Assembly (NCBI GenBank): GCA_947034895.1 | Contig: OX344762.1 | Location: forward strand, 76,440,981-76,504,980 | Source of the DNA: Rhytidiadelphus loreus | Lineage: Eukaryota; Streptophyta; Bryopsida; Hypnales; Hylocomiaceae | Reading direction: 5' to 3' | Length of the DNA: 64,000 nucleotides | Shown here: positions 1-10,699 of the stretch, piece by piece | Position numbering within the stretch: position 1 is the stretch's first letter | How the letters are laid out: each line of letters starts with the position of its first letter | The notes under the pieces: generated by a model | Database searches by the model: none | The model's input: the letters and a program-made list of their open reading frames with translations, nothing else | What the model was told of the DNA's origin: nothing | Translations under genes and position numbers: made by a program

Positions 1-1480
1 TTGGTTTGGTTGAGCGTATCCCCTCCATGGAGTCGGTCGTTGCCTGTTCATAGTGAAGCGGATCCATTGACGTCAAGCTGCACCAGAATGTATATATCAC
101 TTCTTAGTATCACTCTGACAAGCAAACCCTATAGATTATCAGGCACTGTTTCTTCATTAAAATTGGCAAAGATCTGTGAAATTGTGCAAAAACTAAGTCT
201 AGACTTGTCCAACTAGTTATCCACCTTAAAAAACCGCTTGTGCATTTCGTCATGGCAATCGAAAACTGCCAATTCACTGAAAATTGTGTTGAATATGAGC
301 CATATTTGGATTTACTTTAACCAATTGCATATATATATGCTCCTCATTTTTCACAGATCTAAAGAAAAGTCCAACCAGAAACACGTACACGAAGTCTTCA
401 ATAACATTCCTGAGTAGTAATGCTGGGTTTGCACCCTTTCCACTCTAGCATTGATAATCGCCGCTAGAATAGTGTCAAAATTAGGGTATCCTTGTTGACA
501 TCATTGATGTTAGGTTTTTTTCCTAACAAAGAAATTCAACTGCTGATTTTCCCAACCTACACGAACTTAGTGACTGAGCTCTCAGCATGCAACATGGCAT
601 GAACACATAATCCAGAGATGGAAGCCCTAAATGTGAGTCTTCATACCTGATTGCCGGCTTCAACTGGCTGATTAATTAGGTTTTGTCACAACAGCCTCCA
701 CACCGAAGAGATCGCAGCCGCACTCCAAGATGGGCACCGCGTCAAGATCATAATCGTGGAAACTATGGCGACAGAAATCTCCTCAAATCAGCTGAGAAAT
801 TCTAACTTTTGACACGATTTGAAGTAAGACACAATCTATAGTCAAGAAATTGGAAGTTTTGCAACTGGCAAATGAGATGCACGAGAGGTTCTTTCTTTTT
901 GAAAATCAGAACAGGTCTACGGAAGATTACGGTATAAAATTTTAACTGCAAATTGCGAATGTAGAGGAAACCATTCCTCTCTGCAGGGCATGATCAAAAT
1001 GACCCAACACTTGCAATGCCTGGGAAATTTGCCTATGGCATCGTCAATGTTGAATTGACATGATTTTGAGCAATATTGTGATTTCCAACTGCATAAAGCT
1101 CCAAAAGCAAGGACTGGCAATTTGGGGGGTAGAAGTATGAAATTGTGACATAGACTATGATGATAAGTTCCCAAGGTTTTAGAATCAAAATGAATAAGGT
1201 TTTTGTATGTAAAGGTGGGCACCCCCCAAAACCAACACTTTTTGCTATTGTGCCTAGTTATTACTATTAAGGTAGAATTGCCCAATTCCATCAGTGATTC
1301 AATTCCGTGGTCTATACCAATTCCGTCATAAAAACATGCAAATTCGCTTCAAATTTTGACAAGAGTAGTTTATTAATGCTATTAAAAGACAATGTGTCAA
1401 TTAATGATTGATGGATCTTCAAGTGCTATTAGATACATTGGAAAGCGGTATTGAGTTGTAAGAGAACGTTTATGAATCCA
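1..1480. other. AT-rich intergenic DNA, no gene seen
   Basis: I see no convincing coding region, RNA gene or element end here. The open frames are short, lie in AT-rich sequence and have no recognisable motif. Confidence 0.6.
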
Positions 1481-1489
1481 ATCTAGTGG

Positions 1490-1900
1490 TGGTTTTGCAA
1501 TTTCACTTCAAAAATTCACAGAAATTACAATTTTTATTGGAAAATTATAATTCTACTTGGATTTGACTCCTGAAACAAAAGCACACCTCTAAAAAATATG
1601 TGTCTTTCCTAGAATTGGCTCCAATATAGTTAGATTGCGAATTAGGGTGGTAATGGGTAGTTCTACCTTATTAGATTGGTCAAAATTTCATTAATTTTCT
1701 TATTGGCAAGTGAAAGGAGGTTCCATTGCATCAAAGAATGCAGTATTTGGATATTGTGTACAAAAGTTATGAAAGGTCAAAGTTTTTTTGGTAGAGTTTT
1801 TCAAATTGTTTTTTTTCACTTAGGTGCATATTGATTTTGGAGATGGACCTAGAGTAATGGTGGCGATTTTGGGTGAGTAGTGCATTTTGGGGGGGCACCT
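1490..1900 (+). repeat. Two adjoining dispersed-repeat segments
   Basis: The first part (about 1490-1640) reappears in reverse complement at about 35560-35680; both hold a CACACCTCTAAAAAATA-like stretch. The second part (about 1690-1890) resembles 56260-56470 in the same orientation and 21465-21740 and 58600-58790 in reverse. Shared landmarks are a GGTTCCATTGCA-like word, an ACAAAAGTTA-like word and CATATTGATTTT. No protein domain is visible. The copies are diverged, so this is an old repeat of unknown class. Confidence 0.5.
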
Positions 1901-3085
1901 AAGGGGAGTTAGATTAGCGAACTTAAAGTGTCCATAATATGTGTAGGCTGATTTATACTATTACCAGTTAGTGCAAGCTAAGTGATACAAATTTACCCAA
2001 TTGGGTAGTATCTATAAAGTGCCTCTAACTTTGAGATAAATTTGTGTGATATTTGCATGCCAAATTTTTTAGAGAGTGTTGTACATATACAACTCAAACT
2101 TAGCAATACATGTATTCTAAACTTGTCATTCTTTAAAATTCTTGATTGCATAAGTAACTTGAAGATTAATTTGTTTCCTCTAGTATCAAAGGAAAAGTAG
2201 AATATCTCTTTCTTGCATTCATGGGCAAGTTTCACTCTAAAGACTGAAAACTACAAAAGGCTCACTATATAATCCATCTTTAATTGGGGTCACTCACAAA
2301 TCAAAGAAGACAAAGAGAGACCGGTTAGGAGAGGTCAACAATGTTGTGTAGTTGGAAATTAAAATAAATTGTAATGTGAATTTTTTTTTCTAATTTTTTT
2401 TTAATTACCAATTTTCCGAGACAAATCATAATAATTCTACATATTTGTCCCTTTGGCTCAATATGAAGAATTCCCTTAGAAAAGTAGGTTGCCCTACATA
2501 TACTATGATAGATTGTGAGGACATATATTCTCCCCCCCCCTTTTTCATTGCTTGTCAAGTAGTTTGAATGTGACATAAATATGTTCTAGTCAATGATAGT
2601 ATTATATAGCAAAAATGCAAAATATTGCAAAATGTTACAAGAGAGTATGTGAGTTGCGCACTAAAGCAATTTTTGAACTTCTATTTTTTCATGCATTTGA
2701 AGCTAGCCACCCAAGTCATCATCAATAGTGAAGTTTTATTTTTTATCAAGATACAAGGGGAGGGGGGCTTCATTTTCAAAATCTTTTGAATTCAAGAATC
2801 TCTTTTTGTTGCTCTTGCCTTACATCTCCCTAGTTCCCTCTTAATTTTTCTCCCACAATGAAGGGGAATCAAAGTTCCTTTCTAGATTTTTCTCTTTCAC
2901 ATTCCATTTGTGATACCCTACATGGAGGTCAAATTTGGCATAAATTAAGTCATTTTTGTAAAAAAGTGTCACATGTCATCTTGTGAATGGTGTGAGGTGA
3001 CATGGACCCCTAGGAAATCTGATGTGGAAATACAAATTCGACACCTGAGTGGCAAATCTGAGACCTTCTGCTCCAAATTCTTCAA
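1900..3085. other. AT-rich intergenic DNA
   Basis: I see no gene. The stretch has homopolymer tracts, including a C run near 2531 and a G-rich patch near 2757, but no supportable element. Confidence 0.5.
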
Positions 3086-3110
3086 ATTTCTAGCCTTGAT
3101 GCCCACCCTT

Positions 3111-3365
3111 GGCACTAAGTCCTGGACGTTTTCTGCAAAACGTCGGGCAGGCATGGCCTTCCCGCACAAAAAATATAAAAGGAGCCCCCTGTATTGAACC
3201 AATTTTTCGGAATTTCTGCACTCCCCGGAGTAATTAGGGGCCTCTGATTGCAAATATGAGTTCAGAATTTCAAAAAAAAAATTTGTGTAAAAAATAAAAA
3301 ATTTCAGTGTTTCCTACGGGCAGGGGCAGGCGGCATTTTGCAGAAAACGTCCAGGACTTAGTGCC
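3111..3365. repeat. Inverted repeat with perfect 30 bp arms
   Basis: The arms at 3111-3140 and 3336-3365 are exact reverse complements: GGCACTAAGTCCTGGACG at the left and CGTCCAGGACTTAGTGCC at the right, each extended by TTTTCTGCAAAA or its complement. Similarity continues a few bases outward (CCCTTGGCAC against CCCTCGGCAC). About 195 bp lie between the arms, including a TATAAAAGG motif near 3175. I see no clear target duplication. It could be a foldback element or the remains of an inverted duplication just upstream of the ESSS-like gene. Confidence 0.75.
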
Positions 3366-3461
3366 GAGGGATGCCCACTACGGTATTGAAGAGAGAGTCA
3401 GATTAAAGAGGTCTGAGTGTACAGAAATGTGCAATTGCAGAGTGGGACATCAGAGTGGACA

Positions 3462-3470
3462 TTAGGGTTT
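3462..3470 (+). promoter_or_regulatory. Telo-box (TTAGGGTTT)
   Basis: TTAGGGTTT, the reverse complement of the plant telo-box AAACCCTAA, lies 66 bp upstream of the ATG at 3536. Telo-boxes are known near the starts of plant housekeeping, ribosomal and mitochondrial-protein genes. The same word recurs just after the stop codon (about 3859) and in the leader of the membrane-protein gene. That it acts here is inference. Confidence 0.45.
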
Positions 3471-3535
3471 CGGGAAGAAGCCCAATCTCAAAACATCTTC
3501 CCATTGTTCTCTTACCCAATTCTTGCGTTGTGGCG

Positions 3536-3856
3536 ATGGCGCGGGGAGGCGGTCTAGTGCGCAGCGTGCTGCAGATGCAGCGACATCGGGGCGGCAGTGG
3601 CGGAGGAGGGGGCAGCAGCTGGTTCGCGCCCGGCACACAGGAAGGTCCCAACGGCGTGCTGTTCGGGGAGACGCCCCTGGCACCAGGGCAGAAGCGCAAG
3701 TGGGAGGATTGGGAGGCACCGTACTACATCACCGGCATTCTCACCACGCTCATGCTCACGGTCGGACTCACGGCCAAGCCCGACACGCGCATCGAGACGT
3801 GGGCGCACAAGCAGGCGCTGGAGCGATTGGCCGCGGCCGAGGAAGCGGAAGCTTAG
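3536..3856 (+). CDS. Complex I ESSS/NDUFB11-like subunit
   Basis: A single-exon ORF of 106 codons, GC-rich compared with its surroundings. I recognise the plant ESSS (NDUFB11-type) accessory subunit of mitochondrial NADH dehydrogenase from three features: a Gly-rich N-terminus (residues about 4-30) after an Arg-containing start typical of mitochondrial proteins; the block GQKRKWEDWEAPYYIT (about 52-67) leading into one membrane segment (about 65-80); and the tail KPDTRIETWAHKQALERL (about 83-100), which ends acidic. Family members are single-pass proteins of the membrane arm of complex I and are not catalytic. I chose the ATG at 3536 (GCGATGG context) because an in-frame ATG at 3455 only adds residues read from the leader. 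Two broken copies of its 3' part follow. Confidence 0.75.
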   Translation: MARGGGLVRSVLQMQRHRGGSGGGGGSSWFAPGTQEGPNGVLFGETPLAPGQKRKWEDWEAPYYITGILTTLMLTVGLTAKPDTRIETWAHKQALERLAAAEEAEA

Positions 3857-4009
3857 TTAGGGTTTCGGGTTTCGATTTTCATTCGATGTAGTTAGTGGAA
3901 TGTGCAGCGGAGATGCATAGGTTTCTCTGATAGGTAGCTGTGATTCTCTTTCTCCGAGTTGTGAATAGGAATTTACCCTAAATCCAGGAGCTGTGCTTAT
4001 AAGTTCGAT

Positions 4010-4425
4010 GGCATTCTCCACATGGTCATGCTCACGGTCGGGCTTGCGGTCAAGCCCGACATGCGCATCGAAACTTGGGCGCACAAGCAGGTGCTGGAGC
4101 GATTGGCCGCGTCCGAGGAAGTCGAGGCGTAATTAGGGTTGCAGATTCCGATGCTGCTTCGGCGTAGTTAGTGGAATGCGCAGCGGGATGCATAGGTCAC
4201 ACTGTTAGGGAGCTGTAATTCTCTTTCTCCGAGTTATGATTAGAATTTACTCGAAGTCCAAGGGCCAGCGCAAATAATTTCAATGTACCGCATTGATTCC
4301 CGACATGTTCGTAAGGGACGCCTTTCATTTGCGGAGTAGGGCATCCTGCTCCTAAAGGTGCTGCTGAGATTAGTACATGAAGGATTACGTTTGGATGTTT
4401 CACTTCTTCAACCAAAACTCGTGGA
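4010..4425 (+). pseudogene. Tandem copy 2 of the ESSS-like 3' half
   Basis: This repeats the parent gene from 3734 onward at an offset of 276 bp. The frame stays open through the transmembrane and C-terminal region (KPDMRIETWAHKQVLERL) to a TAA at 4130-4132. It then continues into a matching 3' UTR (TAGTTAGTGGAATG, GATTCTCTTTCTCCGAG-like). The 5' half of the gene, including the start and the Gly-rich region, is missing, so it should not make a functional subunit alone. The sequence after about 4290 has no partner behind copy 1 but reappears behind copy 3. Confidence 0.8.
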
Positions 4426-4448
4426 CCAGTTTGAGTTTGGGTTTTATA

Positions 4449-4813
4449 GCAAGCGCTGGAGCGATTGGCAGCTGCAGAGGAAGCCGAGGCTGAGGGTTTC
4501 GAACTTGATGAGGTGATGTTTTACTGGTTAATGGAAATTGCAGCGGGATGCATACGTCTCACTTTTAGAAAACTGTGATTCTCTTTCTAAGGGCTATGCG
4601 AAATTCTAGGCAGCGAAAATTATATTGATGGTTGAGGTTAATCTCCTCTGCAGTTTTCCCTTTCAATTGTCATTGAGTCGCCCCATTGAGTCCTGATGTG
4701 TCCACAAGGGATGTTTGTAAATTGTCGGGGTAGGGAAGTGCCTGCTCGAAATGTGTCATTCATTGTATTGCTGCTAAGATCAGTGACACGGTGTTTGGGC
4801 CATTACGTCTGGA
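4449..4813 (+). pseudogene. Tandem copy 3 of the ESSS-like 3' end
   Basis: Similarity begins inside the C-terminal coding part (GCGCTGGAGCGATTGGC at about 4453) and runs through the 3' UTR words GCAGCGGGATGCATA and GATTCTCTTTCTAAG. It continues into a downstream block (about 4670-4810) shared with copy 2. The homologous stop codon is lost and the frame runs on to unrelated residues. The offset from copy 2 is about 362 bp, so copies 2 and 3 share a longer repeat unit than copies 1 and 2. This is a decayed tandem duplication. Confidence 0.7.
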
Positions 4814-4955
4814 TGTGCCATTTCAGTGTATGGATCGCTACGTTTGAATGCGATCTTACGTTGTGAAGATGATTATAGAGTTGTTGTGCCATTTCAGTGT
4901 ATGGATCGTTACGTTTGAATGCGATCTTACGTTGTGAAGATCATTATAGAGTTGT
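4814..4955 (+). repeat. 71 bp tandem duplication, two copies
   Basis: Copies at 4814-4884 and 4885-4955 begin TGTGCCATTTCAGTG. I count two differences between them (C/T after GGATCG, and G/C after TGAAGAT). It directly follows the broken ESSS-like copies, so this short interval has duplicated repeatedly. Confidence 0.85.
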
Positions 4956-6120
4956 TGACAGATCACTTTGGGTGCAATCATCAGGCTTTCTTGAGATCAA
5001 ACTATGCGATCATTCAAATGGAGAGGTTGTACATTTTTGAAGGGAAAGCAAATAACTCCATTTTCCATGATTAGTGGTCAGAGGCATTTAGCCAATTTAG
5101 CCAAGTCTTGTAATGGTATACTCTCAATTCACTAATTTTTAAGCAAACAAAATATATGATTCAATGAGTCATTGGCAACTAGCTAGGATCACATCCCTAA
5201 TGATTTTAGTATCTTCTATTTAAGTTGCTCTTTATCAATATAGTTTCTCTATAGTGCAATATGGTACAACATCAAAGTGCATCAAATCTAGGAAAATAGA
5301 GTACACTCAAACCTCTCTAATCACATTATAAAACTCTATCTTTGATTGTAGCATTTTAAACTATTTTTTGTAAACATTATGAATCCCAAGTAATCATAGA
5401 TTGAAGTTATCAAAGGATAATTTTTCTTTTATTGGATACTTGAGTAATGGTTGATATCCTTTCAAGTAGTGATGGATTTCCAAGTGAAGAGTCACAAGGA
5501 ATTACAAGTGGGAGTTATAGGGCTATAGATACACCTCTAAGTTTCATGAATAGACACCTTTCAGATTCTAGTGGCCACCAACAAAAATTACCTTCATTTC
5601 TAGTAAAATATAAATATCATTGCCCTCTTTGATGCACAAGGAGAAAATCTCGTGGTGGTGGATGTTCAACTATACAATTTTAGATTGTAAGCACCTTCTT
5701 CCTTCCTTTCTTATGCTTTCAAGTGAATAAATCAATTTATACAATTATAGTTTTGAATTATCATCATGTTTGAATTTGGAAAGTCAATTTTTTGTCTAAC
5801 TTGGTGTCTTTACATTAGAAATTCAAATGGGATAAATTCAATAGTATTAAAATCATTTTGAATGTGTTTTTTATACTTCTTTGTATCAATTTTGTTAAAG
5901 TGTTTGGTTTTTGACCTAGTGAGGGTTTCCATGTTGAAAAATAATCCCATTTCATGCTTCCTGCTTTTTTAGTTGCTCCCATTCTCATTATATTCCAATA
6001 CTTTGGTTTTTGTTTCTTTTATTTCATAGTCTTTGTACTACCTTTCATTTTCATTTGTTGGACACGTTGTAGAGACTTGTAGGATTTACTATTGTATAAG
6101 GGGACTTTCCATACTAAAAA
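4956..6120. other. Intergenic DNA, no firm gene
   Basis: AT-rich. A 61-codon ORF at 5447-5632 (Ser-rich, no recognised domain) could be an upstream exon of the Cys-rich candidate, but no splice join is clear. Nothing else is supported. Confidence 0.4.
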
Positions 6121-6186
6121 ATGTATTGTATGTGTTGTTCAAAGTCAAGTAGGGACAAGCCTTCGAGAAGGGACTTATTGTTGTAA
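6121..6186 (+). CDS. 21-codon Cys-rich mini-ORF
   Basis: A short ORF starting MYCMCCSKSS and ending TAA at 6184-6186. It is in the same frame as the Cys-rich ORF at 6211 but is separated from it by stop codons. A GTAAGT donor-like site overlaps its end at 6183. Three cysteines in the first six residues, next to another Cys-rich frame, suggest one decayed or spliced gene. That is inference. Confidence 0.2.
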   Translation: MYCMCCSKSSRDKPSRRDLLL

Positions 6187-6210
6187 GTTGCAACATAGTA
6201 CTTCTACAAT

Positions 6211-6462
6211 ATGTCAAGCCCAATAAATGCAATTGTTGCAACTTCTTTACCAACTAATATAGCTTTAGCAACTAGTACAACTTCACCTACATCAAAGAAA
6301 AAGCAATGTGACCTACAACGTTGCACAGAGAATGGGAAATGTAAGTGTATTTTTGACAATGAGAAATGCAACGAGGAGAGTTGCAAGTGTGACACAAGTT
6401 GTATTTGCAAGTCTACAAACCCGGGTAGGTCATTTCCTTGTAGTTTTAGGAACCATGTATGA
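6211..6462 (+). CDS. Metallothionein-like Cys-rich protein (candidate)
   Basis: An ORF of 83 codons. After a Ser/Thr/Ala-rich start of about 30 residues, one stretch of about 38 residues (from KKKQCDLQRC to CDTSCICKS) holds nine cysteines, mostly as C-x-C pairs (CKC, CKC, CIC) with Lys and Asp/Glu between them. Plant metallothioneins bind Zn and Cu through such C-x-C clusters; ordinary zinc-finger spacings do not fit. No aromatic residue falls in the cluster apart from one Phe. The reading after about residue 71 may be intronic, because a GTAGGT donor sits at 6424. Further Cys-containing frames lie at 6121 and 6690. It could equally be chance or a decayed gene. Confidence 0.35.
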   Translation: MSSPINAIVATSLPTNIALATSTTSPTSKKKQCDLQRCTENGKCKCIFDNEKCNEESCKCDTSCICKSTNPGRSFPCSFRNHV

Positions 6463-6689
6463 AAACAAGATATTTAATGGGGGCTATAAATAATGCACAT
6501 ATTCTTGGAATATCTTACATAATTGATGGATATTCTAAGATTATATTCTAAGTGAATTTATGAAATCTATTTTCTTTTTGTTTGTAATATAAATTTCTCT
6601 TCCAAAGAATAGCAAATACCCTACATTATTTTTCACATTATTTTCTACTATATACAGAAGTAAGTCAATAGATAAAAAAAGAATCAAAC

Positions 6690-6953
6690 TTGAATAGGAA
6701 ACAAACTAATTGCCAAAGTGCAAATCTTGTAGATTGTATTGACGGTTCATGCAAGCTTTTGAAGCCTACTGACCCCACAAATGTTGGTGTGGCCACCACT
6801 GAAGGCAAAAGCCCTCCAAAGGAGAATAGAGAACAATGTCCACTCTCAGGTACATGTGATGGCTCCATAGGAGATGTATCTTTAGTGGTATGGCAACCAA
6901 ATCAAGGATCCCCACAATCGCCAATTGCAGGTGATGTTCATAATGTTACTTAA
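6690..6953 (+). CDS. Possible downstream exon of the Cys-rich candidate
   Basis: An open frame without an ATG, entered after an AG at 6697. It has Cys-containing motifs NCQSANLVDCIDGSCK and EQCPLSGTC and ends at a TAA at 6951-6953. No donor upstream gives a clean phase match, so its link to the ORF at 6211 is unproven. No known domain. Confidence 0.2.
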   Translation: MNRKQTNCQSANLVDCIDGSCKLLKPTDPTNVGVATTEGKSPPKENREQCPLSGTCDGSIGDVSLVVWQPNQGSPQSPIAGDVHNVT

Positions 6954-6959
6954 GTCCAA

Positions 6960-7690
6960 AGTTCAAGGCAATTGTGTCTCTTTTGTAGTGGCTAGTCAAA
7001 AGAGGATTATGAACCCATAGTCTCTCCCCATTGTAAGCCCCTAGATCAATTAACTAGTACATGAATGTTGATGTTCTTTGATTGTATACAATGGACTAGA
7101 TAATGAAGTTGACAATTAGGCAACCTCCAACATTCTTCCGAGGACATAATGTCGAGTCATTTCTAATCCATTTCTTGAGTTCTTGATCTTTTTCTCGAGG
7201 TTTAGAAGTTGGAGTAGAATCCAATACCTCCACATGTGACAAAACAAGTGGCCATGTTACTTGTTATGCATGGTAGCAAGCCCCTTGTATGGACACATAG
7301 TTTGAGGATACTCTTTCCTTCGTCTAACTAAGTCATGCTTTACACACAACCAACTTACTAATGTGCTAATGGAAGTTCAACCAAGTGTATTGGAAAAGAG
7401 GAGTTGTTGTTTTAACAAGGGTTAGGTATATAAGAAGATGGGTTCAATGTTTAGGATATTTTTGAGTTTTACCAACTATTTTCCTTCCAATGCCCATATT
7501 GAATTAGTTTTTCAAGGCTTGAGTCCGTTTTTTCCTTTATTTTTTCCTCGGAATAGAAATTTTATAGATTTTTTTCACCAATTTTTTTTTTTGCATTGGA
7601 TTGGGTTGCCCTAATGGGCATCCATCTTTAGAAGTAAAAATCAGAAATTAAGTGATAGCAAATCTCAACCCTAAAAGCAAAAGCTATAAT
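6960..7690. other. Intergenic DNA upstream of the HAD gene
   Basis: No coding region is supported. It presumably holds the promoter and first exon of the HAD gene, but I cannot identify either. Confidence 0.4.
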
Positions 7691-7818
7691 AGAAAAAAAG
7701 ACCCGCCCATTTTGCAGAGCAGGAAGACAACAGACAAGAGCTGAAGCCTTGTGCGCATCCCGAGGAAGATGTACACAAACAAGAGGAGCACCAGAAACTG
7801 TGTTCTCCTCTTCCCCAG

Positions 7819-10039
7819 GGGGACAAGCTGAAAGCCATCTTGTTCGACATAGATGGAACAATTGCAGACTCCGATCCCATTCATTTCTTGGCCTTTCAAG
7901 AGATTCTTGCTGAGGTAAGCAATGCATTCTCGCTAATTTTCTCGTAATAGGGTTTTTTCAGTAAAGAAAATTGTTTCCGTAACGTTTAGATGAGAAGATC
8001 AAGAGTCCCTATTATCAGCAACCAAGTGAGGCGGCAAATAGAGTGTCTTATAATAATTTTCTATGGCAGAAGTTTCAAAAATGGCATTAGAATTCAGAGG
8101 GTGTTGAAGTTTCTTAGAATAGAATGTTCTCACTTTCTGTAGAATATGTTAAAGATATCTCTTCAAGTAGATTGCGCCTGTAGTGTGCTTTAAAGGTGAA
8201 TGATGATAGAACGGGTGCAGATATATGGATGCAGGAAGGCTACAATGGAGGAGTGCCTATCAGTCATGAGTTCTTTATTCGTCAGATGAGTGGCAAATTG
8301 AATTACGTTATAGCTGAAGAACTTATGCCTGAAATGGAGGAGAAGAAAAGGATTGAAATGATGGATAGAAAAGAGGTTCTGTACCGAGAGTAAGTTCAAA
8401 ACAATATCTAATTATGCACATGCTCACAAACTACAATTATCAAGAGATTCAACATTGAATACATTATGAATCTTCAAAGTGTTCGTTATAGTAGGTATGC
8501 TCAAAACCATGTTCAGAGGGTGTGCAATCTTAGTAACACGGTCAAAATTAGGTGTTCTTATCTTGCATGGAACTAAGAGTCTGAGGGCAAACTAAAAATC
8601 TTGGGAGTCGAACAACCATGAAATTTCTTCGAAGGCTTCTTCTTACATGAAGTCTGTACTATTGAACATGTTACCAACACTCAGGGTGTTAGTACTGATT
8701 ACTCAAAGTGTTGGTACCTCTGAAGAAAGCTTTTGGATTGGTATTGCCAGGCTAGCAGCCAAGGATCTGTTGCCCATACCAGGGTTCCTTCAATTCTCTG
8801 AGTATGTGAAGAAGCGAGGGCTTCGTCGGGCAGCAGTAACAAACTCTCCGAGACTGAACGCTGAGCAAGTGATAGCGGCATTGAAGATTCCCGATTTCTT
8901 TGAAATTGTGGTGGTGGGGAGTGAATGCGACAACCCTAAACCCTATCCTGATCCCTACTTGAAGGCCATCAAGTTCCTTGGTGTAGAACCAAGCCAATGT
9001 TTTGTCCTTGAGGTAACAAGCTAAAACAGAACTTTTAGGAAAAATGACTATTTCACGCCCTTTCTGACATCACTATAAAAGAATCTTCCTCACGATTCAC
9101 AGAGAAATCGCCTTACGGTGAGAGTGATCATTTAGAGGCGGCCTCTATCATAGGAATGTCTCCATATGACCACACTAGGCAGATCTTCCCATGAATTATA
9201 GCAAAGATTTTTTTCTCCATAGTGACGTAATAGACTCTCTAATTCTACCTAAAGCGTGTACTCTGGACATTTGCATAGAGTATTACCACAATCTCCACAA
9301 CACTTTAACTACGGTGTTAAGTGTAATCTTGTCCTTTTCATCCCATTTTTAGATGATTTTTTTGAAAACCAAAAGAAATTGCTTCACAAACTATTGAGAA
9401 AGTTCATGATTGTTCTAAAATGCACATGGCAAGTCATTTGATGCCATACCATTTACAATGCTGCTGCATGCAGACCACTAAATTCAAGTGGTCCTGCTTT
9501 GCTCTCCTCTCCCCTCCTGCCACATTCAAGAATGAATGCATGCCTTTTTTTGTCTTTTCTTTTTCCCTTTTTATTCTTTTCTTTTCGTTGTTCAGTTTGA
9601 ATTTGTGCTTTTTTTGCATATTAACTTCCATTTCCCTTTTAACAAACGATAAAAGCTTCAGTCTTGTAATTTCATATTTTGTTGATAAAAATTCTGATCT
9701 TTTTTCTTTGAAACAGAGGGGACTTGTATGTCACGGTGGGATTGAGATCGAAATGATAAAACCCTTTTGGGTTGTTTTTGCGGTTGTTTTTTGCAGGATT
9801 CCCCATCCGGCATCAAGGCTGGGAGGGCAGCAGGCTCACCCGTAGTAGGCTTGCTTACCGGCCACCCAGGTCCCGTCTTGAGAGACAACGGTGCCTCCGT
9901 TCTCATCCAAGACTACCATGACTCCGCGCTATGGATTGCATTGGGAGAGGAGGTCGGTGCTGGCAATGTGTGTTCGCAGGGGAACGATTCCACCCCATCC
10001 ACTGGCGTCCCGCCTCCCATGATGCCTGTATCTGCTTGA
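7819..10039 (+). CDS. SGPP: HAD-superfamily sugar-phosphate phosphatase, AtSgpp-like (4 exons)
   Basis: Exons 7819-7914, 8235-8389, 8751-9012 and 9797-10039 join in phase across GT-AG introns (GAG|GTAAGC, GCAG|GAAGG, GAGA|GTAAGT, CCAG|GCTAG, GAG|GTAACA, TTGCAG|GATT). The product carries all HAD motifs: nucleophile motif I FDIDGT in exon 1, motif II VTNSP and motif III Lys in NPKPYPDPY in exon 3, and motif IV DSPSGIKAG opening exon 4. The helical cap lies between motifs I and II. Arabidopsis AtSgpp is a cytosolic-type phosphatase with broad sugar-phosphate activity; order and length match it (about 230 residues plus a longer tail). The start is unresolved: no in-frame ATG lies between the stop at 7690 and motif I. 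A pyrimidine tract ending CCCCAG at 7818 suggests an upstream exon, so I give 7819 as a provisional 5' limit. Confidence 0.85.
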
Positions 10040-10590
10040 ATTTTTAACCGCCGAATCCAAGCGAATTGTATAATCCAAAATACGTACACTATGTTAGCAC
10101 AATCTTTTCAGCAACCAACCAACAAGAAACTAACTGCATAATATCAAAAAAATTGTATTAGATCGAGTTCTCTGCTGGCATGGAATCAGATCCGTAGACT
10201 TTGAGAAAAGTAGAATTAGATATGGAATCTGTGAGCTTTGAGGAGAGCAGCTGTCCGGATCCAAAGGTTATTGAAAGTCATTGTTTTATTTATACATATT
10301 CGCAAACAAAATCAGAACCAGTTGGCAATCATGCGTTGTTTGTTGAAAAGTGCAGTGTCAGTCTGGATCAGACAGGGTCGTGAAACAGTTGAATGTGAGA
10401 AAATGAGTGTTCAATTGTACTGTACAACAAGCTACAGTTGCTCGAAGTTTAGAAAAGGAGCTTTTCGCAGTCAAACAAGACCACTTCATTCAGAGTGTTG
10501 GGCATAATTTTAGAGTTAAGCTAGCTACACCTAAAATTGCACGAATAAGCTCTGGAAAATGAACAACAATTTTTGCACATTGGTGAAGGA
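10040..10590. other. 3' flank of the HAD gene
   Basis: Probable 3' UTR followed by intergenic DNA. Two overlapping short ORFs (10201-10507) have no recognisable features. Confidence 0.4.
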
Positions 10591-10690
10591 CTGTGAATCA
10601 AAATGCAAGTGGTTTCATAATTTTTGGTCGCATTGTGAATTAGTTACAAATTTTCAAAGATGCAAGGTGTAGGGTGCTAAAAGTGTCATG
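10590..10690 (-). repeat. Core of the AGGTAG MITE family (copy 1)
   Basis: Reverse-strand copy of a recurring core. Landmarks are AAGTGGTTTCATAATTTTT, then GTGAATTAGTTACAAATTTT. Other copies are at about 21150, 23110, 26520, 52440, 53540, 56790 and 63600. Terminal repeats are not clear here. Confidence 0.5.
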
Positions 10691-10699
10691 TAGGTGATG

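Noticed and set aside
917..1291. Antisense ORF of 124 codons
   Set aside because: AT-rich, no motif, no splice or promoter context; more likely chance.
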